Part shown: piece by piece, positions 24,775 to 33,075 of the stretch | Layout of the letters: each line of letters starts with the position of its first letter | Position numbering within the stretch: position 1 is the stretch's first letter | NCBI RefSeq assembly: GCF_041260665.1 | Contig: NZ_JBGCCT010000002.1 | Location: 186,001 to 250,000, forward strand | Source of the DNA: Catenulispora sp. GP43 | GTDB lineage: Bacteria; Actinomycetota; Actinomycetes; Streptomycetales; Catenulisporaceae | Length of the DNA stretch: 64,000 nucleotides | Direction: 5' to 3' | Notes under the pieces: generated by a model | Told to the model about the DNA's origin: nothing | The model's database searches: none | The model's input: the letters and a program-made list of their open reading frames with translations, nothing else | Translations under genes and position numbers: made by a program

Positions 24775-25281
24775 TCAGCGCGATCGTGCCATCGTCCGTT
24801 TCGCAGCGGTCGTGGTGCGCTTCACGGTGGAGCCGACCGTCTTCGCGGTGGCGCGCGGCCGTGTACTGGATATCGCGACACGCGGCTTGACCCCGGTCCG
24901 CTTGAGCGTCGTCTGCTTGGCCGGAGCCTTCCCGTTCTTGGCTACGGTCTTGCTCGTTGCACGCTTGACCGTGCTCTTCGACTTGGCCGGCTTGACGGTG
25001 GCCCTCTTGGCGGTTGTCGTCCTGCCTGCGCGTTTGGCCGGCGCCTTGGTCGCAGTGCGCTTGCCGGTGGTCGTGGTCGCGACCGTCCTGCTGGCGGACG
25101 TGGTCGGTTTCTCAGTCTTGTCCTCGATTGCCTTGACCGCAGTCTGGATCAGCGTGATCCCGTTCATCGCGGCGCGCTTGCTGCTGTAGGCGACGGATTT
25201 GGCGATTGCCGCCCCGTTTCCCGCGACCATGTCGAAGCTGAACTTGCCCGCGCGTTTTCGGAGCACGAATGTAGCCGGCAT
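24775..25281 (-). CDS. DUF1508 (YegP-like) protein with histone H1-like tail
   Basis: 168 residues; AAGGAGG is 6 nt before ATG 25281. Residues about 4-52 form one DUF1508 unit: FVLRKRAGKFSFDMVAGNG, then AYSSKRAAMNGITLIQTAV, matching YegP-like proteins that have one or two such units. The remaining 110 residues are Lys/Arg/Ala/Thr-rich with KRA, AKR and KPAK repeats, like histone H1 or HupB tails. This suggests binding to DNA or RNA. A strong terminator follows. YegP relatives are stress-induced proteins of unclear function, so the nucleoid role is inferred. Confidence 0.8.
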   Translation of the reverse strand: MPATFVLRKRAGKFSFDMVAGNGAAIAKSVAYSSKRAAMNGITLIQTAVKAIEDKTEKPTTSASRTVATTTTGKRTATKAPAKRAGRTTTAKRATVKPAKSKSTVKRATSKTVAKNGKAPAKQTTLKRTGVKPRVAISSTRPRATAKTVGSTVKRTTTAAKRTMARSR

Positions 25282-25775
25282 TTGCTGCCTCCTTGCGTAT
25301 GGGACCAGCCCTCGGCCGGTCTTCATCCAAAACGAACGGTCCCATTCCGTCCTGGTTTGCGCACCAAATGGCAGCCACTTCGCGGGGCGGTGATTCGTTT
25401 TCTGCCGATACTGGACGGTCGAACCCGCTGAGCCGGCGTTGCACCGGTCGAGAGCGATGGGGCGGCATTCCCTTTGATACGCAACGACTCTCGGGCCTGA
25501 CTCAGCAGGCTGCGAGACCGCTGCGGGGACACACGCCGACGCCTTTCGGGTCAACCGCGTTAGGCGTCGGGGGCGTTCATTCGTTTGGACGAATCGACGG
25601 CAAGGCGATCTGGCACGGCCGCAGGCTCATTGATGCCGGGGCGTTCGCGGGTCAGCGCGGGCCCACCAGGCGGATCCGGCCCGCAGCGCCATCGCTCGGA
25701 TGGCTGTCTGCGCAAGCGTGTCGTGCGGTGTTGTCCCAGGCTCGTGCAGGGGCACTCACAGAAAGCAGAGGCGTC
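25282..25775. other. Divergent promoter region, no gene seen
   Basis: It separates the DUF1508 gene from the YidB-like gene. Frames are present but have neither domains nor ribosome-binding sites. Promoters for both genes should be here; none is clear enough to mark. Confidence 0.45.
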
Positions 25776-26171
25776 ATGAGCGAGATGGGTCAGCAGAGCG
25801 GGATCGGCAAGACGATCAACCAGGTGAAGAAGACCGTCGGCGGCGACATCGGCGGCATGTTCAACAAGCTCAAGAACAGCAGCATCTCCGAACAATTCCA
25901 GTCCTGGATCGGGAAGGGCGAGAACAAGCCCGTCACCCCCGAGCAGGTCACGCAGGCGCTGGGCAACGAGCAGCTCGCCAAGATCGCAGACCAGACCGGG
26001 GTGACCCCGGAGCAGGCCGCGCGGAACATCTCACAGAAACTGCCCACGCTGGTGGACAAGATGACACCTGACGGCCAGCTCCCGGACCAGCCCGTCCTGT
26101 CCGGCATGGCCGCCGGTGGCGGTAACGCAGCCAGCAAGGCAGGCATGGGAGACCGCCGCTCGTCCATGTAG
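25776..26171 (+). CDS. YidB-like (DUF937) protein
   Basis: 131 residues. The C-terminal half carries the YidB/DUF937 pattern VTPEQVTQALGNEQLAKIA, then TGVTPEQAARNISQKLPTLV and DKMTPDGQLPD (about residues 50-108). The N-terminal part is Gly/Lys-rich and polar. No signal peptide. YidB-family proteins are small, cytoplasmic and of unknown function. The gene is followed 9 bp later by a strong terminator, so it is monocistronic. Confidence 0.85.
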   Translation: MSEMGQQSGIGKTINQVKKTVGGDIGGMFNKLKNSSISEQFQSWIGKGENKPVTPEQVTQALGNEQLAKIADQTGVTPEQAARNISQKLPTLVDKMTPDGQLPDQPVLSGMAAGGGNAASKAGMGDRRSSM

Positions 26172-26180
26172 GCGACATCC

Positions 26181-26224
26181 GCTGCCCGGTGTCTAGCCCT
26201 CAGGGGGCCGACACCGGGCAGCGT
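26181..26224. terminator. 14-bp stem-loop terminator after the YidB-like gene
   Basis: CGCTGCCCGGTGTC (26181-26194) pairs with 26211-26224. The 16-nt loop can itself form a small GCCC/GGGC stem. Confidence 0.88.
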
Positions 26225-26497
26225 GGAGGCTGGCCCCATCCCGCCACTCACATACCCTGGTGGTCAGGCGGATGGCGCTCAGTGAGCGCGCCGATGGCGC
26301 AACCTGTGGCACCGGTTCCCCAGCGGTGCGAAACGACCACGTGCCGCTGCTCGTCGGCGCTCCACCCGCGCGAAGCGCATATAGACGTCGGACGTCATGC
26401 GGTGCGCGGTATGACGGCGACGACGGTCTTGCCGGCGCCGGGCACAGCGAACACCAGCGGCGGCCTGCCGCACAGCGCCGTCACGATCGCCGGCCCA

Positions 26498-26640
26498 CGC
26501 CCCGAGCCAGCCTCCGAAGATCCGCGTCGCGGCTCCCACCAGATCCCAGGTGTAGCCGTGCTCGCAGGTCCGGTCCAGATGCACCTGGAACTGCACGATC
26601 TGCGCCGACGGCAGCGCGATCAGTTGCTCACGCAGGAACC
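26498..26640 (-). pseudogene. Fragment of a DUF4240 gene
   Basis: On the minus strand about 47 codons read coherently: EQLIALPSAQIVQFQVHLDR, then TCEHGYTWDLVGAATRIFGG. This matches the first half of DUF4240, in which LPxxEIVxFQxHFDRxxDxAYTWDLWGAA is typical. No start codon precedes it and the second half is missing on both sides. Confidence 0.6.
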
Positions 26641-26713
26641 CGAGCCGTTCGGAACTCGACGATCTGAGCAGGCAGATTCTGAACCCCGCCGGGGTTCACG
26701 ACCATTCGGCACC

Positions 26714-26902
26714 TGCTCCGGCCCCGATCACCGGCTACGCAGGCCGCTGTCTGGACGGCTCGGGAAGCGGAGCCACGTCGCGAAAACGGCACCGCCGACA
26801 GCGCCGGAATCCAGCTCCACACCTGCGACGGCACCGGCGCCCAGCTGTTCGTCTGGACCTGCACGGACAACGAGAACCAGCGGTGGCTTCTGCTGGCATG
26901 AC
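26714..26902 (+). pseudogene. Remnant of a ricin-type (CBM13) lectin domain
   Basis: GPITGYAGRCLDGSGSGA in one frame continues in another as GIQLHTCDGTGAQLFVWTCT, then DNENQRWLLLA and a stop. These are the QxW-type repeat motifs of ricin B lectin modules. A frameshift near 26790 separates the parts, and the enzyme to which the module was attached is gone. Confidence 0.65.
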
Positions 26903-26909
26903 CACTCGA

Positions 26910-26939
26910 CGGTGGTCGGCTCGATCGAACCGACCACCG
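26910..26939. terminator. Hairpin after the lectin remnant
   Basis: CGGTGGTCGG (26910-26919) pairs with CCGACCACCG (26930-26939), with an inner TCGATCGA that can extend the stem. It lies 8 bp after the lectin-remnant stop and could be its original terminator. Confidence 0.7.
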
Positions 26940-27009
26940 CCTCGCCGCCGGCTGCCAGTCCAGCCCGTTCAGCGCCGCCTTGGTTCAGGACTGGTTCGGG
27001 GTGCCGACG

Positions 27010-30000
27010 TCAGCAACAATGCGGCCTCGGGTGTGCGCGCTCCTGGCACGACCGGGGCCCTGACGCTGTCCCCTGCCGCTTGGGTGGGCAGGTGACAGCT
27101 CGGGCATCCGAGGAGCTAGGTGCAGCAGCCGCAGGCGAGCTGTTGGCGTCGAGCGTGAGCGTGCTGTCAAGCTGCTGCCACGCCCCACCACTTCTGGTGT
27201 AGTACCACTGCCACAGGTGGTTGTCGGTGCCTTGGGCGTAGACGTTGACGCGGGAGCCGCTTTCGGCCGCCGCGAGTCCGCCGCCGGTCACGTTCTGGCT
27301 CCCCAGGCTGGCCCAGCTGCCGGACCAGCCGGCGGCCGTCGTCCACTGCTTCTCGTAGACGTTGTCGGCACCCTGGTTGGCCTGGGTGATGAACACATCG
27401 ACCTGGCCGGGGCCGGCACTGGCCGCGGCGGGTGCGCCGGTGAGCGTGCCTCCCAGGCCGGTCCAGCCGGTCCAGGTGTTGTTCACCAGGCTGCGCTGGT
27501 AGAGGGCGTTGTCGGTGCCGCGGACGAACAGGTCGATCCGGTTCAGGGACGCGACCGCGGACGGGGTGCCAGTGAAGGTGGAGCCGGTCGGGCCGCCGAG
27601 GCTCTTCCAGCCACCCCAAGCCAGCCCTGGGGTAATGATGCCTCCGCCGGTTCCGTTGGAGACCTGCTCGTAAGTGTTCTGCCACAAGGCGCCGTCGGTA
27701 CCCTGGGCGAACACGTCGATGCGGTCCTGGCCGAGGCTGGCGGCGGTGGGGCTGGTGGCCACGCTGCCGCCGAGGTTGACCCAGCCAGTCCAGCCGGGAA
27801 AGCCGCTTCCGGTATCGCCGGTGTAAGTGTTCTCCCAGACGTGGTTGTCGCCGCCGCGGACGAAGACGTCGGTGCCCGACGGGGAGGAGACGACCGCCGG
27901 CGAGCCCTGGAAGGATCCCGGTCCGGTCGAGCCGGCCACGCCCAGGGACAGCGGACTCCAGGACGACCAGCTGCTGCCGTTCCACGTCCTCTGCTGGAGG
28001 TTGCCCGAGGAGTCGCGCACGAAGACGGTCTCCGGGCGCTGCTCGCCCGCGCCGGTGATCTGTAGCAGCACGGACTGGTGGCTGGCCAGGGTGAGCGACA
28101 GCGATTCGGAAGTGTTGAACGCGGAGGTGTCGTCGGTGCCGCTGTACAGCTCCTTGACCGAGCTCGGCGTGCCCATCAGGTCCGTGCCGGACAAAGTGAA
28201 GTTGTAGGTCGTGCTGGACGCGCCGGTGTTGAGCACCAGCACGGCCCGGCTGCCGGAGGCGGACAGCTTCTTCGACCACACCTGGACTGTCCCGGTGTCG
28301 ATGATCTTCTGGGCCTGGCTGGACGCGGAGTCCTGGTCGACGGCGATGACGGCGGAGTTGCCGATGATGCCGAGCGTGGTGGAGTCGATGTCCGCCAGGT
28401 CGGTCTCGACCCGCAGCGGCGCGGACTGGATGGCCCACATGCCGAAGTAGGACTGCTTCTCGTTCGTGGTGAGGTTGCCGCCGAAGCCGGTGCCGAGCAG
28501 CAGGTAGTCCGGGTCGTTGTGCTGGCCGGGCCCGGCGTTGCTCGGGTGGTCGTTCAGCGCGAAGTTATTCGTGACCTGCGACCAGTTGATCTTCGTCATT
28601 CCGGCGGTGAGGTCCCCGCCGTAGCTGCCGGTGATGTCGTTGCCGGTGCGCCAGGTGCTGCCCGCGGCACCGCCCCACATCCAGGGGCCGTCGGGGTCCT
28701 CGGCGCCCCACTCGCAAATCTCCAGCGACATCGGGTGTGACACGCCGCCCGAGGTGGTAGCGCTGCTCAGGTGCGAACCCCAGGCGAGGTAGTCGGACTG
28801 CGCGGTGGGGTACCCGGCGTCGCCGCCGCAGTGGTCGATCTTCGCGTAGTCGAAGCCCCAGTTCGCGAACTGCGTGGTGTCGGCCGACTCGTGGCCGCCG
28901 CTGCCCCACTGCCCACCGCAGCCGGTCGAACCGGTGTCGGTGTAGATGCCGGCCCGCAGGCCCTGGCTGTGGACGTGTGCGGTGAGCTGGTTCATCGACA
29001 GGTAGGTGCCGGCGGCCTCGCCCTGGACCGTGCCGCCGGAGCCGGTGCCGGTCCCGAAGGCTCCGCCGGTGGCGACCAGGCGGACGTAGCGGGCCAGCTG
29101 CGCGGGCAGGTTGACGGTACCCCCCGGGGCGCCGGTGGCGACCTGGTGGTAGGTGACACCGTCGGTGCTCGCGTCGACTGCGAAACCAGTGACCGTTTCA
29201 CCGCTTTGACTCTGGTACGACACTGCGTCGACCGGAACCGGAACTGTGTCCCCGACTCCGTCTGAGACCCCGAGATCGTAGGTCACCGAGCTGCCGCCCG
29301 TGGCGACCGTCGAGCTCGCCGCCGTCTTGACGACGTCGGGCATCACCTCCACCGCGGAGGCGAAGCCGCCGTCTCCGGCGGTCGCCTCCAGCCTGACGTA
29401 GCGCGCGGAGGTCGCCGGGAACTTGGCGATCTTGGTGGTGGAGTCGTTCGCCCAGGTCCCGCCGGAGACCACCTTCGTGTACGTGGCGCCGTCGGTGCTG
29501 GTGTAGACGTTGTAGGCGGTGATGATCCCGTTGGTACTGCTGTCGCTGCGCGGCACGTAGGTCACGGCGTCCACGGTGTGCGCCGCTCGCATGTCAAGCG
29601 TGATGGACTGCGGGTTCGACGCCGAGACCGGGCTGACCGGCTGGCCGCTGGAGTTCCAAGCGGTGTGCCACATCGTCCCCGGGTCGCCGTCGTGTGCCGC
29701 GTCAGCGCTGAAACCGGGCTGGGCGCTGGTCGCGGTGGCTTTGATGGGTGCGGTGAAGAAGTGCACCCCCGGCACGATCCCGTCGGCGTCGCGGGCGTTC
29801 GGGCTCTGCGACTGCAGCCACCAGCCGCCGTCGATGCCGACGTCGGTGTAGCCCAGGGACTTCAGGCTCGCGCCGCCCAGCCCGGACTGCGGGGCCGCCA
29901 TCGCGTCCGCCTCGGCGGCGAGGTTGTCGGCGGTGACGCCGTTGGCGAAGAAATACCACGAGTTGAACCCCATCGGCGGTGTCGTCGACACTCCCGAGGG

Positions 30001-30132
30001 CACGAGCGCGGCGGCCGGCGATGCCGAGACACCGCACATCGTGGCCGCGATGCCGGCCACCAGAGCCAGCACGCCCACGCCCGCGCGGCGCCGCCGCCGC
30101 CGACGGAACGTGCCGGATTTCGAACCGTGCAT
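27010..30132 (-). CDS. Secreted GH27 alpha-galactosidase with inserted CBM-like modules and C-terminal propeller
   Basis: 1040 residues; GGAGG precedes ATG 30132. An Arg-rich signal peptide (about 1-42) leads to the GH27 barrel start TTPPMGFNSWYFF (50-62) and LKSLGYTDVGIDGGWW. At about 125-370 the barrel is interrupted by two F5/8-type C (CBM32-like) modules, the first with YNVYTSTDGATYT and SARYVRLEA, the second with GFAVDASTDGVTYHQ and LARYVRLVA. The barrel resumes with HVHSQGLRAGIYTDTG. The predicted nucleophile is Asp433 (YAKIDHCGG) and the acid/base Asp499 (WRTGNDI). A beta domain follows (about 590-680), then a PLL/DUF346-type propeller with repeated VFVRG..N.V and W.SLGG units (about 690-1000). 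The last 45 residues look non-native. It releases galactose from galactosides outside the cell. Confidence 0.9.
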   Translation of the reverse strand: MHGSKSGTFRRRRRRRAGVGVLALVAGIAATMCGVSASPAAALVPSGVSTTPPMGFNSWYFFANGVTADNLAAEADAMAAPQSGLGGASLKSLGYTDVGIDGGWWLQSQSPNARDADGIVPGVHFFTAPIKATATSAQPGFSADAAHDGDPGTMWHTAWNSSGQPVSPVSASNPQSITLDMRAAHTVDAVTYVPRSDSSTNGIITAYNVYTSTDGATYTKVVSGGTWANDSTTKIAKFPATSARYVRLEATAGDGGFASAVEVMPDVVKTAASSTVATGGSSVTYDLGVSDGVGDTVPVPVDAVSYQSQSGETVTGFAVDASTDGVTYHQVATGAPGGTVNLPAQLARYVRLVATGGAFGTGTGSGGTVQGEAAGTYLSMNQLTAHVHSQGLRAGIYTDTGSTGCGGQWGSGGHESADTTQFANWGFDYAKIDHCGGDAGYPTAQSDYLAWGSHLSSATTSGGVSHPMSLEICEWGAEDPDGPWMWGGAAGSTWRTGNDITGSYGGDLTAGMTKINWSQVTNNFALNDHPSNAGPGQHNDPDYLLLGTGFGGNLTTNEKQSYFGMWAIQSAPLRVETDLADIDSTTLGIIGNSAVIAVDQDSASSQAQKIIDTGTVQVWSKKLSASGSRAVLVLNTGASSTTYNFTLSGTDLMGTPSSVKELYSGTDDTSAFNTSESLSLTLASHQSVLLQITGAGEQRPETVFVRDSSGNLQQRTWNGSSWSSWSPLSLGVAGSTGPGSFQGSPAVVSSPSGTDVFVRGGDNHVWENTYTGDTGSGFPGWTGWVNLGGSVATSPTAASLGQDRIDVFAQGTDGALWQNTYEQVSNGTGGGIITPGLAWGGWKSLGGPTGSTFTGTPSAVASLNRIDLFVRGTDNALYQRSLVNNTWTGWTGLGGTLTGAPAAASAGPGQVDVFITQANQGADNVYEKQWTTAAGWSGSWASLGSQNVTGGGLAAAESGSRVNVYAQGTDNHLWQWYYTRSGGAWQQLDSTLTLDANSSPAAAAPSSSDARAVTCPPKRQGTASGPRSCQERAHPRPHCC

Positions 30133-30289
30133 TGAGACCCTCCACTCCGCTGGCCGGCCCTCGATCACACGGGGGCTGGCCGCTGTCCTGGTTTCGTCCG
30201 AACCGGTTCCCAGCTGCCGCCCGACGACGGCGCCGGACGGCTTTGCACGCCGTCCTCGGTGCAGCATTCTGCGCAGTCCCGTGTCGGCC

Positions 30290-30318
30290 GTCAAGATAAA
30301 TTCATAATTAATTAACAG
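30290..30318. promoter_or_regulatory. 29-bp operator candidate, copy A (FadR/GntR type)
   Basis: Begins GTCAAGAT and ends AATTAACAG. It matches copy B at 34387-34415 at 24 of 29 positions with no gap. It is AT-rich, as FadR-type operators often are, in otherwise very GC-rich DNA, and lies about 160 bp upstream of the alpha-galactosidase start. Confidence 0.7.
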
Positions 30319-30361
30319 TCGGTCGAGATGGCCACTGACCTGCGTGAAGGCAGGCCGAAGC

Positions 30362-30388
30362 GGCGCCCGGGACATGGTCCCGGACGCC
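30362..30388. terminator. Hairpin after the sugar permease gene
   Basis: CCGGGAC (30367-30373) and GTCCCGG (30377-30383) enclose ATG. GGCG and CGCC extend the stem beyond one mismatch. It lies 42 bp past the permease stop on the minus strand. Confidence 0.7.
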
Positions 30389-30429
30389 GGTCGCGCCGCC
30401 CGCCCACCCTCGAAGGCCGGCGCCGCGTA

Positions 30430-31476
30430 TCAGGCGGGCAGCCCCACCGCCCGCTCGCGGGACCGCCGCTGCTGGAGCACGACCGCGACGACCAACAGGC
30501 CGCCCTGGGCGATGTTCTGCCAGAACGCGTTGATGCCCTGGACGGTCAGACCGTTCTGCAGCGCGCCGAGCAGCGCGACGGCCAACAGCGTGCCGCCGAC
30601 GCCGCCCTTGCCGCCTTTCAGCGCACAGCCGCCGAGCGCCGCGGCGGTGATGGACTGCAGCTCCAGGCCCTCACTGCCGGAGACCGGCTGCCCGGAGCCC
30701 GTGCGCGCGGTCAGCAGGATGCCGGCGACCGCGGCGATCATTCCGGACAGGGCGTAGACCGCGATGATGTACCGGTTGAGGTTGATGCCGGCCAGGCGGG
30801 CGGCGGTGTCGTTGCCGCCGATGGCGTAGATGTTCCGGCCTATGTCCGTGTACTTCAGAAGCACATGGACCGCGGCGGCGACCACGAGCAGCAGCCACAC
30901 CATGGCCGGCAGGCCGGCGATCTTGCCGCGGGCCAGGAAGATGAAGACGCTGTCGTTGAGGACGTAGCCCTGCGCCCGGCCGTTGGAAATCAGCTCGGCC
31001 AGGCCCTTGTAGGCGGCCAGGCCGGCCAGCGTCGCGATGACCGCGTTGACCCGTCCGTAGACGATGATGGCGCCGTTGAACAAGCCGATGACGGCGCCCA
31101 GCGCGATGGCGGCGCCCATGCCCAGCAGCGCGTTCGAGCCCATGGAGGTGAAGACCATGGCGCTGGTGACCGAGGCCAGACCTGCCTGGGAGCCCACGGA
31201 GATGTCCAGGGCGCCGCAGATGATGACGACGGTCTGCACCACGGCCAGCAGGCCGGAGATGGTCACGGCCTCGGCGATGACCTGGATGTTCTCCCAGCTC
31301 AGGTAGTCGGGGTTGAGCGAGCCGAACAGGGCCAGGACCAGCACCAGCGCGCCGATCAGGCCGATGCTCTGGCCGCCGAGCCGGACGCGGACGCCCCAGG
31401 CGCGGCCCGGCGGCTTCGTGCCGTTCCGCCGTTGGTCTTCGGCCTCGCGGCCGGGAGCGGACGTGGTGGTCATCAT
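30430..31476 (-). CDS. Sugar ABC transporter permease (ribose/galactoside type)
   Basis: 348 residues with eight to ten membrane helices. The BPD_transp_2 pattern is clear: GALDISVGSQAGLASV, YGRVNAVIATLAG, GRNIYAIGGNDTAARLAGI, and the final ALGGCALKGGKGGVGGTLL. It forms the membrane channel with the ATPase encoded just upstream. Its start overlaps the ATPase stop (ATGA at 31476-31473), so translation is coupled; GGAGG is 3 nt upstream. Context says the substrate is galactose or a galactoside. Confidence 0.93.
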   Translation of the reverse strand: MMTTTSAPGREAEDQRRNGTKPPGRAWGVRVRLGGQSIGLIGALVLVLALFGSLNPDYLSWENIQVIAEAVTISGLLAVVQTVVIICGALDISVGSQAGLASVTSAMVFTSMGSNALLGMGAAIALGAVIGLFNGAIIVYGRVNAVIATLAGLAAYKGLAELISNGRAQGYVLNDSVFIFLARGKIAGLPAMVWLLLVVAAAVHVLLKYTDIGRNIYAIGGNDTAARLAGINLNRYIIAVYALSGMIAAVAGILLTARTGSGQPVSGSEGLELQSITAAALGGCALKGGKGGVGGTLLAVALLGALQNGLTVQGINAFWQNIAQGGLLVVAVVLQQRRSRERAVGLPA

Positions 31477-33068
31477 GAACCTCCGGGCGCGGAGCCGGTG
31501 CCGGGGCGCGCCGTGCGGCGGCCCGCCGTCGTGGTGGGAGTGGGGTCGAGATCGTCGGCCATCGCCAGCGCGAGGATCGCCTCCTCGGAGGTCGCGGCCC
31601 GGTCCAGGGATCCGGCGACGCGGCCGTTCTGCATGACCAGGATCCGGTCGGCGAGCCCGAGCACTTCGGGTAGTTCGGAGGAGATGACAAGGATCGCTGT
31701 TCCGGCGCGGGCCAACTCGGCGATGATGTGGTAGATCTCCGTCTTGACGCCGACGTCGACCCCCCGGGTGGGCTCGTCCAGGATCAGCAGGGCCGGTCCC
31801 CGGGCGAGCCAGCGGGCCAGGACGACCTTCTGCTGGTTGCCCCCGGACAGGGTCCTGACTTCGGTCTCCAGGGACGGGGCCCGGACCCGCAGCCGATCGG
31901 TGTACTGCTGGACGAGGGCTTTCTCCTGGCCCTTCTTGACGATGCGGGCGCACCGCAGCCGGTCCAGGCTCACCAGCGAGGTGTTGTCGCGGATGCTCCG
32001 CTGGGCGAACAGGGCCTGGGCCTTGCGCTCCTCCGGCGCGAGCCCGATGCCGGCCCGGATGGCGTCGCGGGGCCTGCGAAGGCGCAGGACGCGGCCGTTC
32101 AGCTTGACCTTCCCCGATCGGATCGGCGCGTCGCCGGCCAGGGCCAGGGCGAGCTCGGAACGTCCGGCGCCGATGAGGCCGGCCAGGGCCACGACCTCGC
32201 CGGAGCGGACTGTCAGGTTCACGGCGTGGACGGCGTCGGTGGTGAGGTCCTCGACTTCCAGGACGACCCGGTCGGTGACGACGTTCTGCCGCACGAAAAG
32301 CGAGGACAGGTCGCGACCCACCATGAGGCGCACCAAGGTGCCCTCGTCGGCGGCGGCCGCGTCGCGGACGTCGACGAGTTCGCCGTCGCGCAGCACGGCG
32401 ATCTGGTCGGCGAGCTCGAACACCTCCTTCATGCGGTGCGACACGTATATGACCGCGATGCCGTCGTCGCGCAGTCTGCGAATCAGCGTGAACAGGGCAT
32501 CCACTTCATGTTCGGACAAGGAGGAGGTGGGCTCGTCGAACGCCACCGCGCGCGGCGGCGTGCGGCCGGTCAGCGCCCGCATGATCTCCACGATCTGGCG
32601 CTGCGCCGGCGTGAGTTGTGCGCCGATCAGGTCTGGATTCAGGGCTTTCGCGAACCCGAACCGCTCCAGCGCCGCGGCGGCCTGGCGACGCAGGGCCGCG
32701 CGGTCGAAGCCGCGGGGGCCGCGACGCGGCAGCGATCCGGCGTAGATGTTCTCGGCCACCGAGACGTGCGGGATGATCTCGGGTTCCTGCGGGATCAAGC
32801 GGATCCCGGCCCGGCGGGCATCCTGCGGGGAGCCCAGATCGAGGACCTCGCCGTCGAGCAGGACCCGGCCCGCGGTGGGGCGGTGGTCGCCGGTGAGGAT
32901 CTTCAACAGAGTCGACTTGCCGGCGCCGTTCTCGCCCATCAGGGCGGTGATGCGGCCGGCCGGGAAGTGCACGGAGACGTCGGTCAGGGCCTGAACGCCA
33001 CCGAAGCGCTTGGAGACGGCTTCGGCGGCGAGCCCGGCGGACGTCGTGACGGTCTGAGGGCTGGTCAT
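31473..33068 (-). CDS. Sugar ABC transporter ATP-binding protein (RbsA/MglA type, two NBDs)
   Basis: 531 residues in two fused nucleotide-binding domains. The first has Walker A GENGAGKST (about 45-53), signature region LTPAQRQIVEIMRAL and Walker B AVAFDEPTSSLSEHE. The second has the usual degenerate Walker A, GLIGAGRSELALAL, with LSGGNQQKVVLARWLARGPA and LLILDEPTRGVDVG. This is the normal MglA/RbsA layout. It sits 7 nt after the binding-protein stop and overlaps the permease gene. Confidence 0.95.
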   Translation of the reverse strand: MTSPQTVTTSAGLAAEAVSKRFGGVQALTDVSVHFPAGRITALMGENGAGKSTLLKILTGDHRPTAGRVLLDGEVLDLGSPQDARRAGIRLIPQEPEIIPHVSVAENIYAGSLPRRGPRGFDRAALRRQAAAALERFGFAKALNPDLIGAQLTPAQRQIVEIMRALTGRTPPRAVAFDEPTSSLSEHEVDALFTLIRRLRDDGIAVIYVSHRMKEVFELADQIAVLRDGELVDVRDAAAADEGTLVRLMVGRDLSSLFVRQNVVTDRVVLEVEDLTTDAVHAVNLTVRSGEVVALAGLIGAGRSELALALAGDAPIRSGKVKLNGRVLRLRRPRDAIRAGIGLAPEERKAQALFAQRSIRDNTSLVSLDRLRCARIVKKGQEKALVQQYTDRLRVRAPSLETEVRTLSGGNQQKVVLARWLARGPALLILDEPTRGVDVGVKTEIYHIIAELARAGTAILVISSELPEVLGLADRILVMQNGRVAGSLDRAATSEEAILALAMADDLDPTPTTTAGRRTARPGTGSAPGGS

Positions 33069-33075
33069 GGTCGGG

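Larger units (their letters stand above)
30133..30429. other. Promoter region of the alpha-galactosidase gene
   Basis: Contains the AT-rich operator candidate at 30290-30318 and the transporter-operon terminator at 30362-30388, so the alpha-galactosidase gene has its own promoter rather than relying on read-through from the permease gene. Confidence 0.6.

Noticed and set aside
27167-28438. Long alternative minus-strand frame inside the alpha-galactosidase gene
   Set aside because: Arg/Pro-rich product in the same region as clear propeller repeats; a shadow frame.
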